Source: Gracilimonas tropica DSM 19535 (GTDB lineage Bacteria; Bacteroidota; Rhodothermia; Balneolales; Balneolaceae). Taken from it: a stretch of 64,000 bases of DNA. Below the pieces are notes generated by a model, which was not told the origin of the DNA, did no database searches, and saw only the letters and a list, made by a program, of their open reading frames with translations. Location: assembly GCF_000375425.1 (NCBI RefSeq), contig NZ_AQXG01000002.1, positions 327,712-391,711 on the forward strand, read 5' to 3'. Made by a program: the position numbers and the translations under genes. Shown here one piece after another: positions 8,402-18,250 of this stretch (positions are counted from its first letter, which is position 1; each line of letters opens with the position of its first letter).

Positions 8402-9976
8402 GTGGCACTCAAACCGCTTACTACCCTTCCTAAAAATCCCTTGAAAATTAAACGTGCACTGTTATCGGTTTCAGACAAAACCGGTCTTCCTGAATTGGCA
8501 AAGGCCTTGCATCAATCCGGTGTGGAACTCATTTCAACCGGAGGAACAGCTAAAGCGATTGAAGCTGAAGGAATTCCGGTCAAGGATGTCTCGGAGATAA
8601 CAGGATTTAAGGAATGCCTGGATGGACGAGTTAAAACGCTGCATCCTATGGTTCACGGTGGAATTCTGGCTCGCACTTCTTATCAACCGGATGTGGATGA
8701 GATCAACGAACTTGGCATTACCCCCATTGAATTGGTTGTGGTGAATTTGTACCCGTTCAAAGATAAGGTAGCAGAGCATAGCGTGACTCCTGCGGAAGCC
8801 ACTGAATTTATTGATATTGGTGGCCCGACGATGATCCGTGCCGCAGCCAAAAATTTTGCGCACGTTTCTATTTTGAGTTCCCCGAATCAGTATGATGCTT
8901 TTACGGAAGAGCTGGAAGAAAAAATGGCGATCTCTTTTGAAACGCGCCAAAAGTTAGCCAAAGCTGCTTTTGCTCACACTGCGGATTATGATTCCGCTAT
9001 CACCAATTACTTTACCAAGCTGATCGAGGAAGAGCCTGCTCAACAATTTAACCTATCATTGCCCCTTTCTCAGGAATTGCGATATGGAGAGAATCCTCAC
9101 CAAAAAGCGGCCGTTTATGGCGATCAGAATGAGTTCATAGATTGTTTTCATGGTAAGCAGCTCAGCTACAACAATTACCTGGATGTGGATGCAGCCCTCA
9201 ACATCATCTCAGATTTTGAAGACAATGAAAGAGCATGTGTTATCATCAAACACACGATCCCAAGTGGGGTTGGCGTTGCAGATTCTCTGAACGAAGCCTA
9301 TCAAAAAGCTTTCAGCACCGACCGTGTTTCTCCATTTGGAGGGATCGTAGTGGTGAATCAAACGCTGGACTTAGACACAGCAACCTCCATCGATGAGATC
9401 TTTACCGAGATCATCATTGCACCTGATTATTCGGATGAAGCACTGGAACTTCTCACCCAGAAAAAAAATCGCCGCTTAATTCGGATCAAAAAGTCGGTTC
9501 GTGAGGTACAAACCTCTTCATTCCGATCTATTTTTGGTGGATTGTTGAACCAAGATGCCGATCTGCAGCCGGCCAACGAAGATGAATTCAAAGTAGTAAG
9601 TAAACGCCGGCCAACCGGGCAAGAGATGAAAGACCTTCTTTTCGCCTGGAAAGTTGTACGGCATGTAAAATCCAATGCTATTGTGTACGCCAAAGACGGC
9701 CGAACGTTAGGAATAGGTTCCGGTCAAACAAGCCGGGTTGATTCATCCGAAATAGCGGTAGCAAAAGCAGCCAAAGAAGGACTCGATCTGAAAGGCTCAG
9801 CCATAGCATCGGATGCATTCTTCCCGTTTGCCGATGGAGTTGAAGCTGCAGCAAAGGCAGGAGCCAAAGCTGTCATTCAACCCGGAGGCAGTATTCGGGA
9901 TGAAGAAGTAATCGCGAAAGCCGATGAGTTTGATATGGCTATGATCTTTACCGGAAAACGTCATTTCAGGCATTAA
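8402..9976 (+). CDS. purH: bifunctional AICAR formyltransferase/IMP cyclohydrolase
   Basis: Last two steps of de novo IMP synthesis in one protein of 524 residues. The N-terminal MGS-like cyclohydrolase domain (to about residue 200) shows RALLSVSDKTGLPELAKAL, ELISTGGTAKAI and DGRVKTLHP. The C-terminal transformylase domain has QELRYGENPHQKAA, IIKHTIPSGVGVA (the Lys-His pair of the active site) and the terminal SDAFFPFADGVEAAAKAG. GTG start at 8402, directly after purN. Confidence 0.96.
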   Translation: MALKPLTTLPKNPLKIKRALLSVSDKTGLPELAKALHQSGVELISTGGTAKAIEAEGIPVKDVSEITGFKECLDGRVKTLHPMVHGGILARTSYQPDVDEINELGITPIELVVVNLYPFKDKVAEHSVTPAEATEFIDIGGPTMIRAAAKNFAHVSILSSPNQYDAFTEELEEKMAISFETRQKLAKAAFAHTADYDSAITNYFTKLIEEEPAQQFNLSLPLSQELRYGENPHQKAAVYGDQNEFIDCFHGKQLSYNNYLDVDAALNIISDFEDNERACVIIKHTIPSGVGVADSLNEAYQKAFSTDRVSPFGGIVVVNQTLDLDTATSIDEIFTEIIIAPDYSDEALELLTQKKNRRLIRIKKSVREVQTSSFRSIFGGLLNQDADLQPANEDEFKVVSKRRPTGQEMKDLLFAWKVVRHVKSNAIVYAKDGRTLGIGSGQTSRVDSSEIAVAKAAKEGLDLKGSAIASDAFFPFADGVEAAAKAGAKAVIQPGGSIRDEEVIAKADEFDMAMIFTGKRHFRH

Positions 9977-10117
9977 AGCACCAAATATCCATCAGGTGTA
10001 AACGAGATTTGAAATTTTCCAAATATTCATTCTTTATACATTCGCAAATACAATCTCAATATTGTATTTTCTCATGTTCCAATACCCCATAAATTAAAAA
10101 TATTCTACTCAGCGCAA

Positions 10118-11182
10118 ATGTCAGATTCTCGCGGAAAAAACGCTACGGAGACCTCTAAAAAACAATCTCAAAAGGGCTTTTTTGATTTTTTATATACCGA
10201 TATCGCCATCGATTTAGGCACGGCCAACACGCTCATTTATGCTCGGGGGGAAGGCATTGTATTAAATGAACCTTCCATCGTAGCTTTAAATCAGCAGAAC
10301 GTACCTGTTGCTACTGGCCACGAAGCCCGGCTAATGCATGAGAAAACGCATAATAAAATTCGGACTGTTCGACCTCTCCGCGATGGGGTTATTGCTGATT
10401 TTGAGGTAGCTGAACAGATGATCAGGGGTATGATCAAGAAAGTAAAGATGAAATGGTTTTCAACCACCCGCCAAATGGTGATCTGTGTTCCAAGCGGCAT
10501 CACCGAAGTAGAAAGACGGGCCGTTCGTGATAGCGCTGAACACGCCGGTGCTAAAGAAGTTTATCTCGTTGATGAACCCATGGCCGCTGCCATCGGTATT
10601 GGATTGGATGTACACGAACCAGTTGGAAGCATGATCGTTGATATAGGTGGAGGAACAACGGAAATTGCAGTTATTGCACTTTCAGGAATTGTTTATGCGC
10701 AGTCGGTTCGCTTGGGCGGTGATGAGCTCAACGAAGACATCATCAACTATTTCCGGCGCAATCACAACTTGCTTATCGGTGAACGAACCGCTGAGAAGAT
10801 CAAATGTGAAATCGGTTCAGCCGCCCCTCTTGATGAAGAACTTGAAATGATCACCAAAGGTCGTGACCTTGTTAATGGAGTTCCAAGAACACGTCATATT
10901 ACTTCCAAAGATGCCCGTGAAGCTATTGCTGAATCTGTTAATACGATCGTAGAATCCATCACAAAATCATTGGAACAAACCCCTCCTGAGCTTTCAGCAG
11001 ATATTCTGGATCGTGGAATAATGTTGACCGGCGGTGGTGCATTGCTCAAAAACCTGGATAAACTGATCATGGAAACAACAGATCTGCCGGTTCACATTGC
11101 AGAAGACCCGCTTACCGCCGTTGTTCGCGGAACCGGAGCTATTCTTGAAAATCTTGAATATTACCGCCCGGTAATTTCCTAA
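10118..11182 (+). CDS. mreB: rod shape-determining protein MreB
   Basis: Bacterial actin that positions the elongasome along the inner membrane. 354 residues. Actin-fold nucleotide motifs are DLGTANTLIY (phosphate 1), DIGGGTTEIAVI (phosphate 2) and LTGGGALLKNLD (adenosine). A 25-residue hydrophilic N-terminal extension precedes the usual start FFDFLYTDIAIDLG. It leads a five-gene rightward operon mreB-mreC-mreD-mrdA-rodA, so the cell is probably rod-shaped. Confidence 0.97.
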   Translation: MSDSRGKNATETSKKQSQKGFFDFLYTDIAIDLGTANTLIYARGEGIVLNEPSIVALNQQNVPVATGHEARLMHEKTHNKIRTVRPLRDGVIADFEVAEQMIRGMIKKVKMKWFSTTRQMVICVPSGITEVERRAVRDSAEHAGAKEVYLVDEPMAAAIGIGLDVHEPVGSMIVDIGGGTTEIAVIALSGIVYAQSVRLGGDELNEDIINYFRRNHNLLIGERTAEKIKCEIGSAAPLDEELEMITKGRDLVNGVPRTRHITSKDAREAIAESVNTIVESITKSLEQTPPELSADILDRGIMLTGGGALLKNLDKLIMETTDLPVHIAEDPLTAVVRGTGAILENLEYYRPVIS

Positions 11183-11196
11183 TACCCCGGAAATGA

Positions 11197-12039
11197 ATGC
11201 GATTTAGATCCTTCAACTTAAGTGATGCTAAAGATTACATAATAACCGCATTTATCCTGGTCATCGCCTTATCGTTAATGATAAGCAGACATCAAGGCGG
11301 AATAGACAGCCTGCGTAAAGTTTCCATGACTACCTTAAGCCTTTTGGAAGAACCGCTTTCCAACATCCGTGTGTATAGGCAGGCGTTGAATACCAATAAC
11401 TATCTTCAGCGGCAAAACATATTACTTCAGGATGAACTTAGCAGGCTGCGATCCATCGAGAAAGAAAATGAGGAACTCCGGGCACTTTTAGGCTATAAGC
11501 AACGCAGTTCATTTGACCTCACCCCTGTTTCTATTGTAGGTAAACAGCTTTCAGGACGAAATAATGTTTTAACTATTGACGCCGGAACCAATGAAGGTTT
11601 AGAAGAGGGCATGCCATTGGTTACATCAGACGGACTGATTGGTAAAATCATATTAGCCGGAAAATATTACTCACAGGTAATGCCATACTATAATTCGCTT
11701 TTTCGTGTAAGTGCACAGGTTCAGCTCAACCAGGCAAATGGCATTGTAAGTTGGCCCGGCGAACAGTACGGTGAGTTGGTCATGAACTTCGTCCCGAAAA
11801 CAATTAATGTTGACTCCGGGTTTGTAGTTGAAACCTCCGGCAGCAGCAACCAATTTCCCGGAGGCATTCCAATAGGAAGAGTAACAAGAACCATACCCGA
11901 ACCCGGTAAGGAAACTCAGCAGATCTTTTTGGAACCAAACGTAATGCTCGCTGACGTAGCTCAGGGGTTTGTTGTAAAGTTCAAACCCGATTCGAGTATC
12001 ATAAATCTTCAACAGCAATATAATCAGCTTTTCGAATGA
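11197..12039 (+). CDS. mreC: rod shape-determining protein MreC
   Basis: Bitopic inner-membrane protein that links MreB to the periplasmic peptidoglycan machinery. 280 residues: one transmembrane helix at about 13-30 (DYIITAFILVIALSLMIS), a coiled coil at about 60-100 (LQRQNILLQDELSRLR...KENEELRALL) and a beta-rich periplasmic domain with NNVLTIDAGTNEGLEEGMPL, the family signature. Starts 14 bases after mreB; its end overlaps mreD by 4 bases. Confidence 0.95.
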   Translation: MRFRSFNLSDAKDYIITAFILVIALSLMISRHQGGIDSLRKVSMTTLSLLEEPLSNIRVYRQALNTNNYLQRQNILLQDELSRLRSIEKENEELRALLGYKQRSSFDLTPVSIVGKQLSGRNNVLTIDAGTNEGLEEGMPLVTSDGLIGKIILAGKYYSQVMPYYNSLFRVSAQVQLNQANGIVSWPGEQYGELVMNFVPKTINVDSGFVVETSGSSNQFPGGIPIGRVTRTIPEPGKETQQIFLEPNVMLADVAQGFVVKFKPDSSIINLQQQYNQLFE

Positions 12040-12506
12040 GCAAAGAAACCCTGACAGATCTAATTCTTGGATTGGTATTTATATTTGCTCAGGTGCTCAT
12101 ATTTCAGCACTTGAGCATTTTAGGGACCACCCCTGATCTGTTATTGGTATATTTGCTATGGCTGGCTACCAAAAGAAACCGGGGAAACCTGATCCTGCAA
12201 GCCGGAGCCTTAGGTTTTGTGCAGGATGCATTGTTCGACTTTTGGGGCTTAAACATGTTTGCCAAAACACTGCTCTGTTTTATGATCTTTAATTTCATAG
12301 AACGTAATAAGGAAGGCCGGCTTCTGATCTGGCAGATATTTGCCACCATTGCAGTAGCAGCCATTTTTCATAACCTGATATTCCTGGCTTTAAGCAGTTT
12401 TGTGGAGGCTTACAATACTTCATATCAGCCTGCAATTTTTGTGATTGGAAGCGGTTTATATACTGCTGTAGTTGGCTCCATATTGTTTGTATTTAAAGGA
12501 AATTAA
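12036..12506 (+). CDS. mreD: rod shape-determining protein MreD
   Basis: Small polytopic membrane protein, 156 residues, with about five hydrophobic helices (DLILGLVFIFAQVLIFQHL, DLLLVYLLWLATK and so on). Part of the MreBCD elongation complex. Identification rests on size, hydrophobic profile and position between mreC (ATGA overlap) and the PBP2 gene. Confidence 0.9.
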   Translation: MSKETLTDLILGLVFIFAQVLIFQHLSILGTTPDLLLVYLLWLATKRNRGNLILQAGALGFVQDALFDFWGLNMFAKTLLCFMIFNFIERNKEGRLLIWQIFATIAVAAIFHNLIFLALSSFVEAYNTSYQPAIFVIGSGLYTAVVGSILFVFKGN

Positions 12507-12511
12507 AACTC

Positions 12512-14377
12512 ATGTCACCGGCTGAATCAAATAGAACAAGAACTTCCATCAGGGCTTTGCAGGTCATCATGATCAGCATGACCCTTATTGTGCTTGGGCG
12601 TATATTTTATTTGCAGGTTGTGGAATACGACACTTATGCAGCACTTGGTCAGGAGAATTCTGTTCGTCAGGAATATGTGGATCCGGCCCGGGGATTGATC
12701 TACGATCGGAATGGCACCCTGATTGTTGACAACGAACCTATATTTTCGATAACCATCACCCCTTCTCTGTTTGATCGGGAAAAAATACCTCTTTTGGCAT
12801 CTCTGATGGGTGTTCATAAATCCGTGATCAAAGCCCGGGTTCTTCAAGCTCAGGAGTATTCCTGGTATCGAACATCGCGTTTATTTACAGAAATTGATTT
12901 CAAGCGGTTCTCACTCATTCAGGAAAATTTGTGGCAACTGCCGGGGATAGGACATCAGATAGAAAGTAAACGCCATTACCCAACCGATATAAAAGCTTCT
13001 CATGTTTTGGGATATCTACGAGAAGCAAATGAAAGTGAATATCAAAACTCACCGGAACTCCGGCTGGGCGATAAGATCGGTAAAAGTGGACTTGAGCTAA
13101 CCTATGAAGATTCCTTACGTGGGGAATTGGGTATCCGCTATCTCAAAGTCAATGCTTTCGGGCAAGAATTGGGAAATTTTGAACAGGAGGAGTTAGGCCG
13201 TATTCCTGTGCAAGGCAGCGACCTGATCAGTACGATTGACGTTGAGCTCCAAAAGTTTACGGAGGAATTGATGAAGGGAAAACGCGGTGCCGTGGTTGTA
13301 ATGAACCCAAATACCGGTGCTATCCTCGCCTTAGCCAGCTCTCCTTCTTATGATCAAAGTAAACTGGCCGGTCGTCTCGATCTGGATTACTGGCAATCGA
13401 TTAATGCCGACTCAACAACTCCTTTGTATAATCGGGCTATATCAAGCAGGCAGCCCCCCGGGTCAACCTTTAAACCGCTGATGGGAATTATAGGCCTGCA
13501 TTTGGGGATAGTCACCCCAAAGACAAAAGTATACAACAGTGGAGCATATATTCGCGGACGTGCATATCGTGATCTGGCTGATGTTGGAGAATATGACCTT
13601 AAGAAAGCCATCACTTTTTCAAGTAATACCTATTTTTTATCGTTGATGGACAAAATTGCCACCCAGGGAAAACTAAATGAATGGAGTAAGCTCGTAAAAG
13701 ATTTTGGTCTTGGCGTTCCTTTAAATATAGACCTCAATAATGCCACCGCCGGTATTATCCCGGATAGTACCTATCTCAACAACAGGTTTGGAGTCCGAAA
13801 ATGGGGTTTGGGAGATGTTTTGAATTTTGGAATTGGTCAAGGTTTAATTTCCGCCTCTCCCCTGCAAATTGCCGTCATGACCAGCGCCATTGCCAATGGC
13901 GGATACAGGGTAGAACCTCATTTGGTACAGGCTATCAGGAATTCTGAAGGAAAGATATCACGCAAACAACCTGCGGTCAGAAAGATTGATTGGGTTAAAC
14001 CGGAATATCTTGCTGAAGTCAAGAAGGGAATGCGAGGAGTGGTAACTGAAGGCAGCGGACGTTGGTATGCCAATATTCCCAATTTAGAAGTTGCAGGTAA
14101 AACCGGTACAGCACAGAACCCACATGGACTGGATCACGGGTGGTTTACTACTTTTGCCCCAATAGATAATCCCGAGATCGTTGTTACTGCATTTATCGAA
14201 AATGCAGGATTTGCTTCTGTATCGGCAGCTCCGGTAGCATCTTTAATCACAGAAAAATACTTAACCGGAGAAATCAAAAGAAAATGGATCTACGATCATG
14301 TGATCAACTTTAAGCCTACGGATCCGGACGCTGATGAGTCTGACACGAACACCGAAACCACTGCTGCTAATGAATAA
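12512..14377 (+). CDS. mrdA: penicillin-binding protein 2 (elongasome transpeptidase)
   Basis: Class B PBP that cross-links peptidoglycan during cell elongation, paired with RodA. 621 residues. One N-terminal membrane helix (about 15-36), a dimerisation region with ARGLIYDRNGTLIVDN, and a transpeptidase domain with SxxK at S318 (PPGSTFKP), SSN at about 370-372 (FSSNTYF) and KTG in VAGKTGTAQNP. The C-terminus is acidic. Starts 5 bases after mreD and overlaps rodA by 8 bases. Confidence 0.96.
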   Translation: MSPAESNRTRTSIRALQVIMISMTLIVLGRIFYLQVVEYDTYAALGQENSVRQEYVDPARGLIYDRNGTLIVDNEPIFSITITPSLFDREKIPLLASLMGVHKSVIKARVLQAQEYSWYRTSRLFTEIDFKRFSLIQENLWQLPGIGHQIESKRHYPTDIKASHVLGYLREANESEYQNSPELRLGDKIGKSGLELTYEDSLRGELGIRYLKVNAFGQELGNFEQEELGRIPVQGSDLISTIDVELQKFTEELMKGKRGAVVVMNPNTGAILALASSPSYDQSKLAGRLDLDYWQSINADSTTPLYNRAISSRQPPGSTFKPLMGIIGLHLGIVTPKTKVYNSGAYIRGRAYRDLADVGEYDLKKAITFSSNTYFLSLMDKIATQGKLNEWSKLVKDFGLGVPLNIDLNNATAGIIPDSTYLNNRFGVRKWGLGDVLNFGIGQGLISASPLQIAVMTSAIANGGYRVEPHLVQAIRNSEGKISRKQPAVRKIDWVKPEYLAEVKKGMRGVVTEGSGRWYANIPNLEVAGKTGTAQNPHGLDHGWFTTFAPIDNPEIVVTAFIENAGFASVSAAPVASLITEKYLTGEIKRKWIYDHVINFKPTDPDADESDTNTETTAANE

Positions 14378-15620
14378 CCTCAGAGAACTTAGCTGGTCGG
14401 TGATCTTTACCTGGGTGCTGCTCGCAACCATGGGTCTTATTGCTATTTACAGTGCCACACAAGGGCCCGTTTCTCAATTTTTGCCCGAATACATTCAGAA
14501 TAACTTTTACAAACAAGTTGGATGGGTAGCGGTTTCTGTCTTTATTATGATCGGTATTCTGATTGTCCCTCCCCGGAATTTTGTACAACTGTCATATGTA
14601 TTTTATGCATTTGGAATCATCCTGATGATACTGACACTGTTGTTCGGTCGTGAAGTAAATGGAGCAAAAAGCTGGATTGGAATTGGTCCTTTCGGAGGAC
14701 AAAGCAGTGAGATTATGAAAGTCGCCACCATATTAGCAGCAGCAAACTACCTTACCAGCCGGAGGAATATTTCTGCGGAGAATGTGAAGTATGCCCTCAC
14801 CACCGTAGCTATTATTTTAATCCCCACCATAATTGTGATTCTACAAAACGACCTGGGGACTGCTTTGATATTTCTTACCTTGATACCGGTCATGCTTTTT
14901 TGGTCAGGTTTGCCCTACGGAGTATCATTATTCATCATCTCTCCTGCCGTTATCGCTTATTTATCTGTGATAGAATGGTATTATGGTGCTATCGCTGCAA
15001 TCATTCTTTCCTTTATCATTTTTTTGGTGCAGAGAAGGGTTTGGCTTACCATTACCTCTTTGATCACAGGATTGTTAACTATTTCCGGAATACAACTCGC
15101 CCTTACTCAACTTTTGCAACCTCACCAGATCGCACGAATTGCAGCCTTTACCAATCCATCTTACGACCCTACCGGAGCCGGCTGGAATGTTATTCAGGCA
15201 AAGACGGCGATTGGATCGGGCGGACTAACCGGCAAAGGTTTCCTTGAAGGAACACAAACACAACTCAAGTTCTTGCCTGAACAATGGACTGACTTTGTAT
15301 TTTGCGTTATTGGGGAGGAATTTGGATTTATAGGAGCAACAATCGTTATAGTCGCTTTTCTATTTCTTTTTGTACGACTGCTCAACATGGCCGGAAATCA
15401 CAAACATCCCTTTGCACAACTGTTTATTGTGAGTGTGACGGCTGTATTTTTTACTCACTTTTTTATCAATGTTGGCAGTGCCTCTGCCCTGCTTCCTGTT
15501 ATCGGGCTGCCATTACCTTTTATCAGTTATGGTGGTTCTGCCTTTATTGTAAATACGGTGATGCTTGGAATTTGTCTTAACATGGATTTTCACAAGCGGG
15601 AATTCAGTATTTACAGGTAA
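14370..15620 (+). CDS. rodA: rod shape-determining protein RodA (SEDS glycosyltransferase)
   Basis: SEDS-family peptidoglycan polymerase of the elongasome. 416 residues, about ten transmembrane helices. Signatures are YSATQGP near the first helix, REVNGAKSWIGIGPFGGQSSE, NDLGTALIFL and the C-terminal GLPLPFISYGGSAFIVN. I prefer the ATG at 14370 (MNNLRELSW), which overlaps the end of mrdA, over an in-frame start 36 bases earlier. It is the last gene of the rod cluster, and the next gene is convergent. Confidence 0.96.
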   Translation: MNNLRELSWSVIFTWVLLATMGLIAIYSATQGPVSQFLPEYIQNNFYKQVGWVAVSVFIMIGILIVPPRNFVQLSYVFYAFGIILMILTLLFGREVNGAKSWIGIGPFGGQSSEIMKVATILAAANYLTSRRNISAENVKYALTTVAIILIPTIIVILQNDLGTALIFLTLIPVMLFWSGLPYGVSLFIISPAVIAYLSVIEWYYGAIAAIILSFIIFLVQRRVWLTITSLITGLLTISGIQLALTQLLQPHQIARIAAFTNPSYDPTGAGWNVIQAKTAIGSGGLTGKGFLEGTQTQLKFLPEQWTDFVFCVIGEEFGFIGATIVIVAFLFLFVRLLNMAGNHKHPFAQLFIVSVTAVFFTHFFINVGSASALLPVIGLPLPFISYGGSAFIVNTVMLGICLNMDFHKREFSIYR

Positions 15621-15637
15621 GAATTTTAAACTACTGC

Positions 15638-16534
15638 TTACATCACCTTCTCACGTTCAGGTTCAAGATCTCGTATCCAACGATTTACTACATACTCATT
15701 TTCTTGCATCCAATTTCTTACGGCTCTGCGCTCATCAGTTGGAAAAGCCTGAATTTCATCCATGAGCGCTGCTAACTGAGCATCCGACATCTTAAATCGT
15801 TCTAAGAATAATGCAGCTCTGGGATGGTCTTCTGTAAAACCATTTCTTGCAATCGTATGTATTTTCTCAGCATTCCCAAACACATTCTTAGGATCATTCA
15901 AGAATCGAAGCTCAAACCGGTTATAGATCCAATGAGGAACCCAGCCGGTAACAACAATAGGTTCTCTTTTCTTAATGGCCCCAATTAACGCATTCGTCAT
16001 ATTCGCTTCACTGCCACTCTTTAGAACCACATTCAAATCATACTCTCGGATAGCATTCTCAGCTGAAGTCATGATGCCTGCCCCCACATCAATTCCGATA
16101 ATTGTATCTGTAACTGCGGACAAATCAGAAATTGTACTCGCAGAAATATAATTGGGAACTAAAAATCCGGTCTGAACGCCGCTAACATTCACTCCAAGAT
16201 CGTCAAGATCGGTTCCATATTCCCGCATGTAATTCTCATGGGTATTTGGAAGCCATGCATCCACAAAAACATCATATTCTTTGCTTTGAAGTTGTTTGAA
16301 AACCGATTGAACGTCCGTCATCTTGGTAACTACCTCGTATCCAAGGTTGGACTCCAGTATTTCAGCAGTTAAGTGGGTCATTGCTACACCTTCCGACCAA
16401 TTTGCATAAACCATTCTAATAGTTGGCTCTTCCGGTTCCTGAGTTTCAGGGTTGCACCCATATACAATAAGGCCTGTTAGAACGGTTGCCGTAATAATAA
16501 ATACAATACTTGAAACGGATCGAACAATTTTCAT
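15638..16534 (-). CDS. glycine betaine-type substrate-binding lipoprotein (stand-alone)
   Basis: Periplasmic OpuAC/ProX-type binding protein, 298 residues, with a lipobox LIVYGC at about residue 27. Betaine-cage features are MVYANWSEG, VDAWLPNTHENY, GIDVGAGIMTSAENAI and TGWVPHWIYNRF, with tryptophans placed as in quaternary-amine binding sites. It resembles the second binding protein at 24599 over its whole length but has no permease or ATPase beside it, so it probably delivers to the ProVW pair 6 kb away. It is convergent with rodA, with only 17 bases between them. Confidence 0.9.
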   Translation of the reverse strand: MKIVRSVSSIVFIITATVLTGLIVYGCNPETQEPEEPTIRMVYANWSEGVAMTHLTAEILESNLGYEVVTKMTDVQSVFKQLQSKEYDVFVDAWLPNTHENYMREYGTDLDDLGVNVSGVQTGFLVPNYISASTISDLSAVTDTIIGIDVGAGIMTSAENAIREYDLNVVLKSGSEANMTNALIGAIKKREPIVVTGWVPHWIYNRFELRFLNDPKNVFGNAEKIHTIARNGFTEDHPRAALFLERFKMSDAQLAALMDEIQAFPTDERRAVRNWMQENEYVVNRWIRDLEPEREKVM

Positions 16535-16684
16535 AATTCCTCCCTTATTAACTGTAAAAACAATTACCTATTTAAAATAACTTATTCAAGCATAATGTAA
16601 AGTAACCGATTCCGCATCTGCCTTACTGAATGAAATGAGCTTTTCTGAAGTTTATGAAGCAACTTTCAACTAACTGATTCTTCT

Positions 16685-17431
16685 ATGACCAAACATTCTT
16701 TTAATCTCTTGTTGCTCTTGATGCTTCCTTCTTTTCTTTTTGCGCAACTGAATAACAACCCGGACCAAATTCAAACTAATAATGGAGAGCTCATCATACA
16801 TCCTATCCTCCATGGTTCGGTCATTTTTGAGTGGGATGAACTTTCCGTTTATGTAGATCCTTGGGGAGATGTATCCTTATATGCTGGAAAGCCGGAACCT
16901 GATATCATCCTTATTACTCACCCACATGGAGACCATCTTAGCCCTGAAACACTTGGCAACCTGGATACGGAGAACGTGACTTTTATTGTTCCGAAAGTTG
17001 TAGCAGAACAAATGCCCGATGAATATTCCGACCGGATTGACATTTTGAATAACGGTGAATCCATGGATATAAATGGTATTAATGTCTCAGCGATTCCTAT
17101 GTATAATCTGCCAAACGAAGGGGCACGCCACACTAAAGGTTGGGGAAATGGCTACGTCCTTACCATTGATGGCAAACGGATCTATGTTTCCGGAGACACG
17201 GAAGACATTCCTGAAATGAGAAATTTAGAAGAAATTGATGTAGCCTTTGTATGCATGAACTTGCCTTACACCATGGATATTTATCAAGCCGCCAGCGCTG
17301 TGCTCGATTTCGAACCGGCTATCATGTATCCTTATCACCACCGCGGACAAGACATTGTACGATTTAAAGAAATAGTAGATGCTGAAAACAAAGAAATCGA
17401 GGTGAGGTTAAAGAATTGGTACCCCAACTAA
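16685..17431 (+). CDS. exported metallo-beta-lactamase-fold hydrolase
   Basis: 248 residues with a signal peptide (cleavage near FAQLNN, about residue 21). The metal-binding motif is ITHPHGDHLSPE (HxHxDH). Further metal ligand candidates are in VSGDTEDIPEM and the C-terminal YPYHHRGQD. It is similar to UlaG/Zn-dependent hydrolases of the L-ascorbate-6-phosphate lactonase type, but these are cytoplasmic and this one is exported, so the substrate is unknown. A methyltransferase gene follows 45 bases later. Confidence 0.8.
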   Translation: MTKHSFNLLLLLMLPSFLFAQLNNNPDQIQTNNGELIIHPILHGSVIFEWDELSVYVDPWGDVSLYAGKPEPDIILITHPHGDHLSPETLGNLDTENVTFIVPKVVAEQMPDEYSDRIDILNNGESMDINGINVSAIPMYNLPNEGARHTKGWGNGYVLTIDGKRIYVSGDTEDIPEMRNLEEIDVAFVCMNLPYTMDIYQAASAVLDFEPAIMYPYHHRGQDIVRFKEIVDAENKEIEVRLKNWYPN

Positions 17432-17476
17432 TATTTGTAATCTGAATCATAATAACTATACCTTGGTGCAAAAAGC

Positions 17477-18109
17477 ATGAAGTGCACCCTTTGTTCTTCC
17501 ATAACGCAACCATTTTATTTTCACGAAAGAGAGGCCCGGCAATATCACAGATGCTCAAACTGTCGGGCTGTTCTAATGGATTCGGATGATTATCCAACTC
17601 CAAAGCAAGAAATTGAACGCTATGAGAGTCACGATAATGATGTAGAAGATCCTCGGTATCAGGAGTTTGTATCCCCATTGGTAGAATTGGTACAAAAACA
17701 TTTCGGGCCCGGGCACCTTGGCTTAGATTTTGGCTCCGGTACAGGCCCCGTGATCACAAAAATGCTGCAGGAACTCCATTATAGTATCAACCTTTTCGAT
17801 CCTTTCTTTGATAATCATCCGGAGGTTTTGGAGCTAAATTATGATTATATCGTTAGCTGTGAGGTTATTGAACATTTTCATAATCCCTATTCTGAATTCA
17901 AGAAGCTTCGCAGTATGCTGAAGCCCGGAGGTGCTCTTTTTCTGAAAACTGATCTATACAGTGACGATTTGGATTTTCATTCCTGGTACTATAAAGGAGA
18001 TGGAACCCATGTGTTTTTTTACCATCCCAAAACATTTGAGTGGATCAAAGAAGAGTTTAATTTTACAAGTCTTGAAATTGATGATCGACACATTTCATTA
18101 TTTCTTTAG
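17477..18109 (+). CDS. class I SAM methyltransferase with N-terminal zinc ribbon
   Basis: 210 residues. The N-terminus carries two Cys pairs, CTLC (3-6) and CSNC (about 30-33), typical of a small zinc ribbon. The methyltransferase domain follows: GLDFGSGTGPVI (SAM motif I), SCEVIEHFHNPYSEFKKLR (motif IV, with the ubiquinone-methyltransferase-like EVIEH) and LKPGGALFLKTDL. The substrate cannot be read from the sequence. It could form a small operon with the hydrolase upstream. Confidence 0.8.
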   Translation: MKCTLCSSITQPFYFHEREARQYHRCSNCRAVLMDSDDYPTPKQEIERYESHDNDVEDPRYQEFVSPLVELVQKHFGPGHLGLDFGSGTGPVITKMLQELHYSINLFDPFFDNHPEVLELNYDYIVSCEVIEHFHNPYSEFKKLRSMLKPGGALFLKTDLYSDDLDFHSWYYKGDGTHVFFYHPKTFEWIKEEFNFTSLEIDDRHISLFL

Positions 18110-18250
18110 ACCTTGTTAAGTGGTTGGGCTGTAGACATTTATATAAAAAATTATCACATTAGCCTTGAATTCAACATGAGGCTTTTTCTATTTAATACGA
18201 TATAATCGCGGGTATAAAGCTTCTCTAACTTCCACTAACAATCTACTGCT

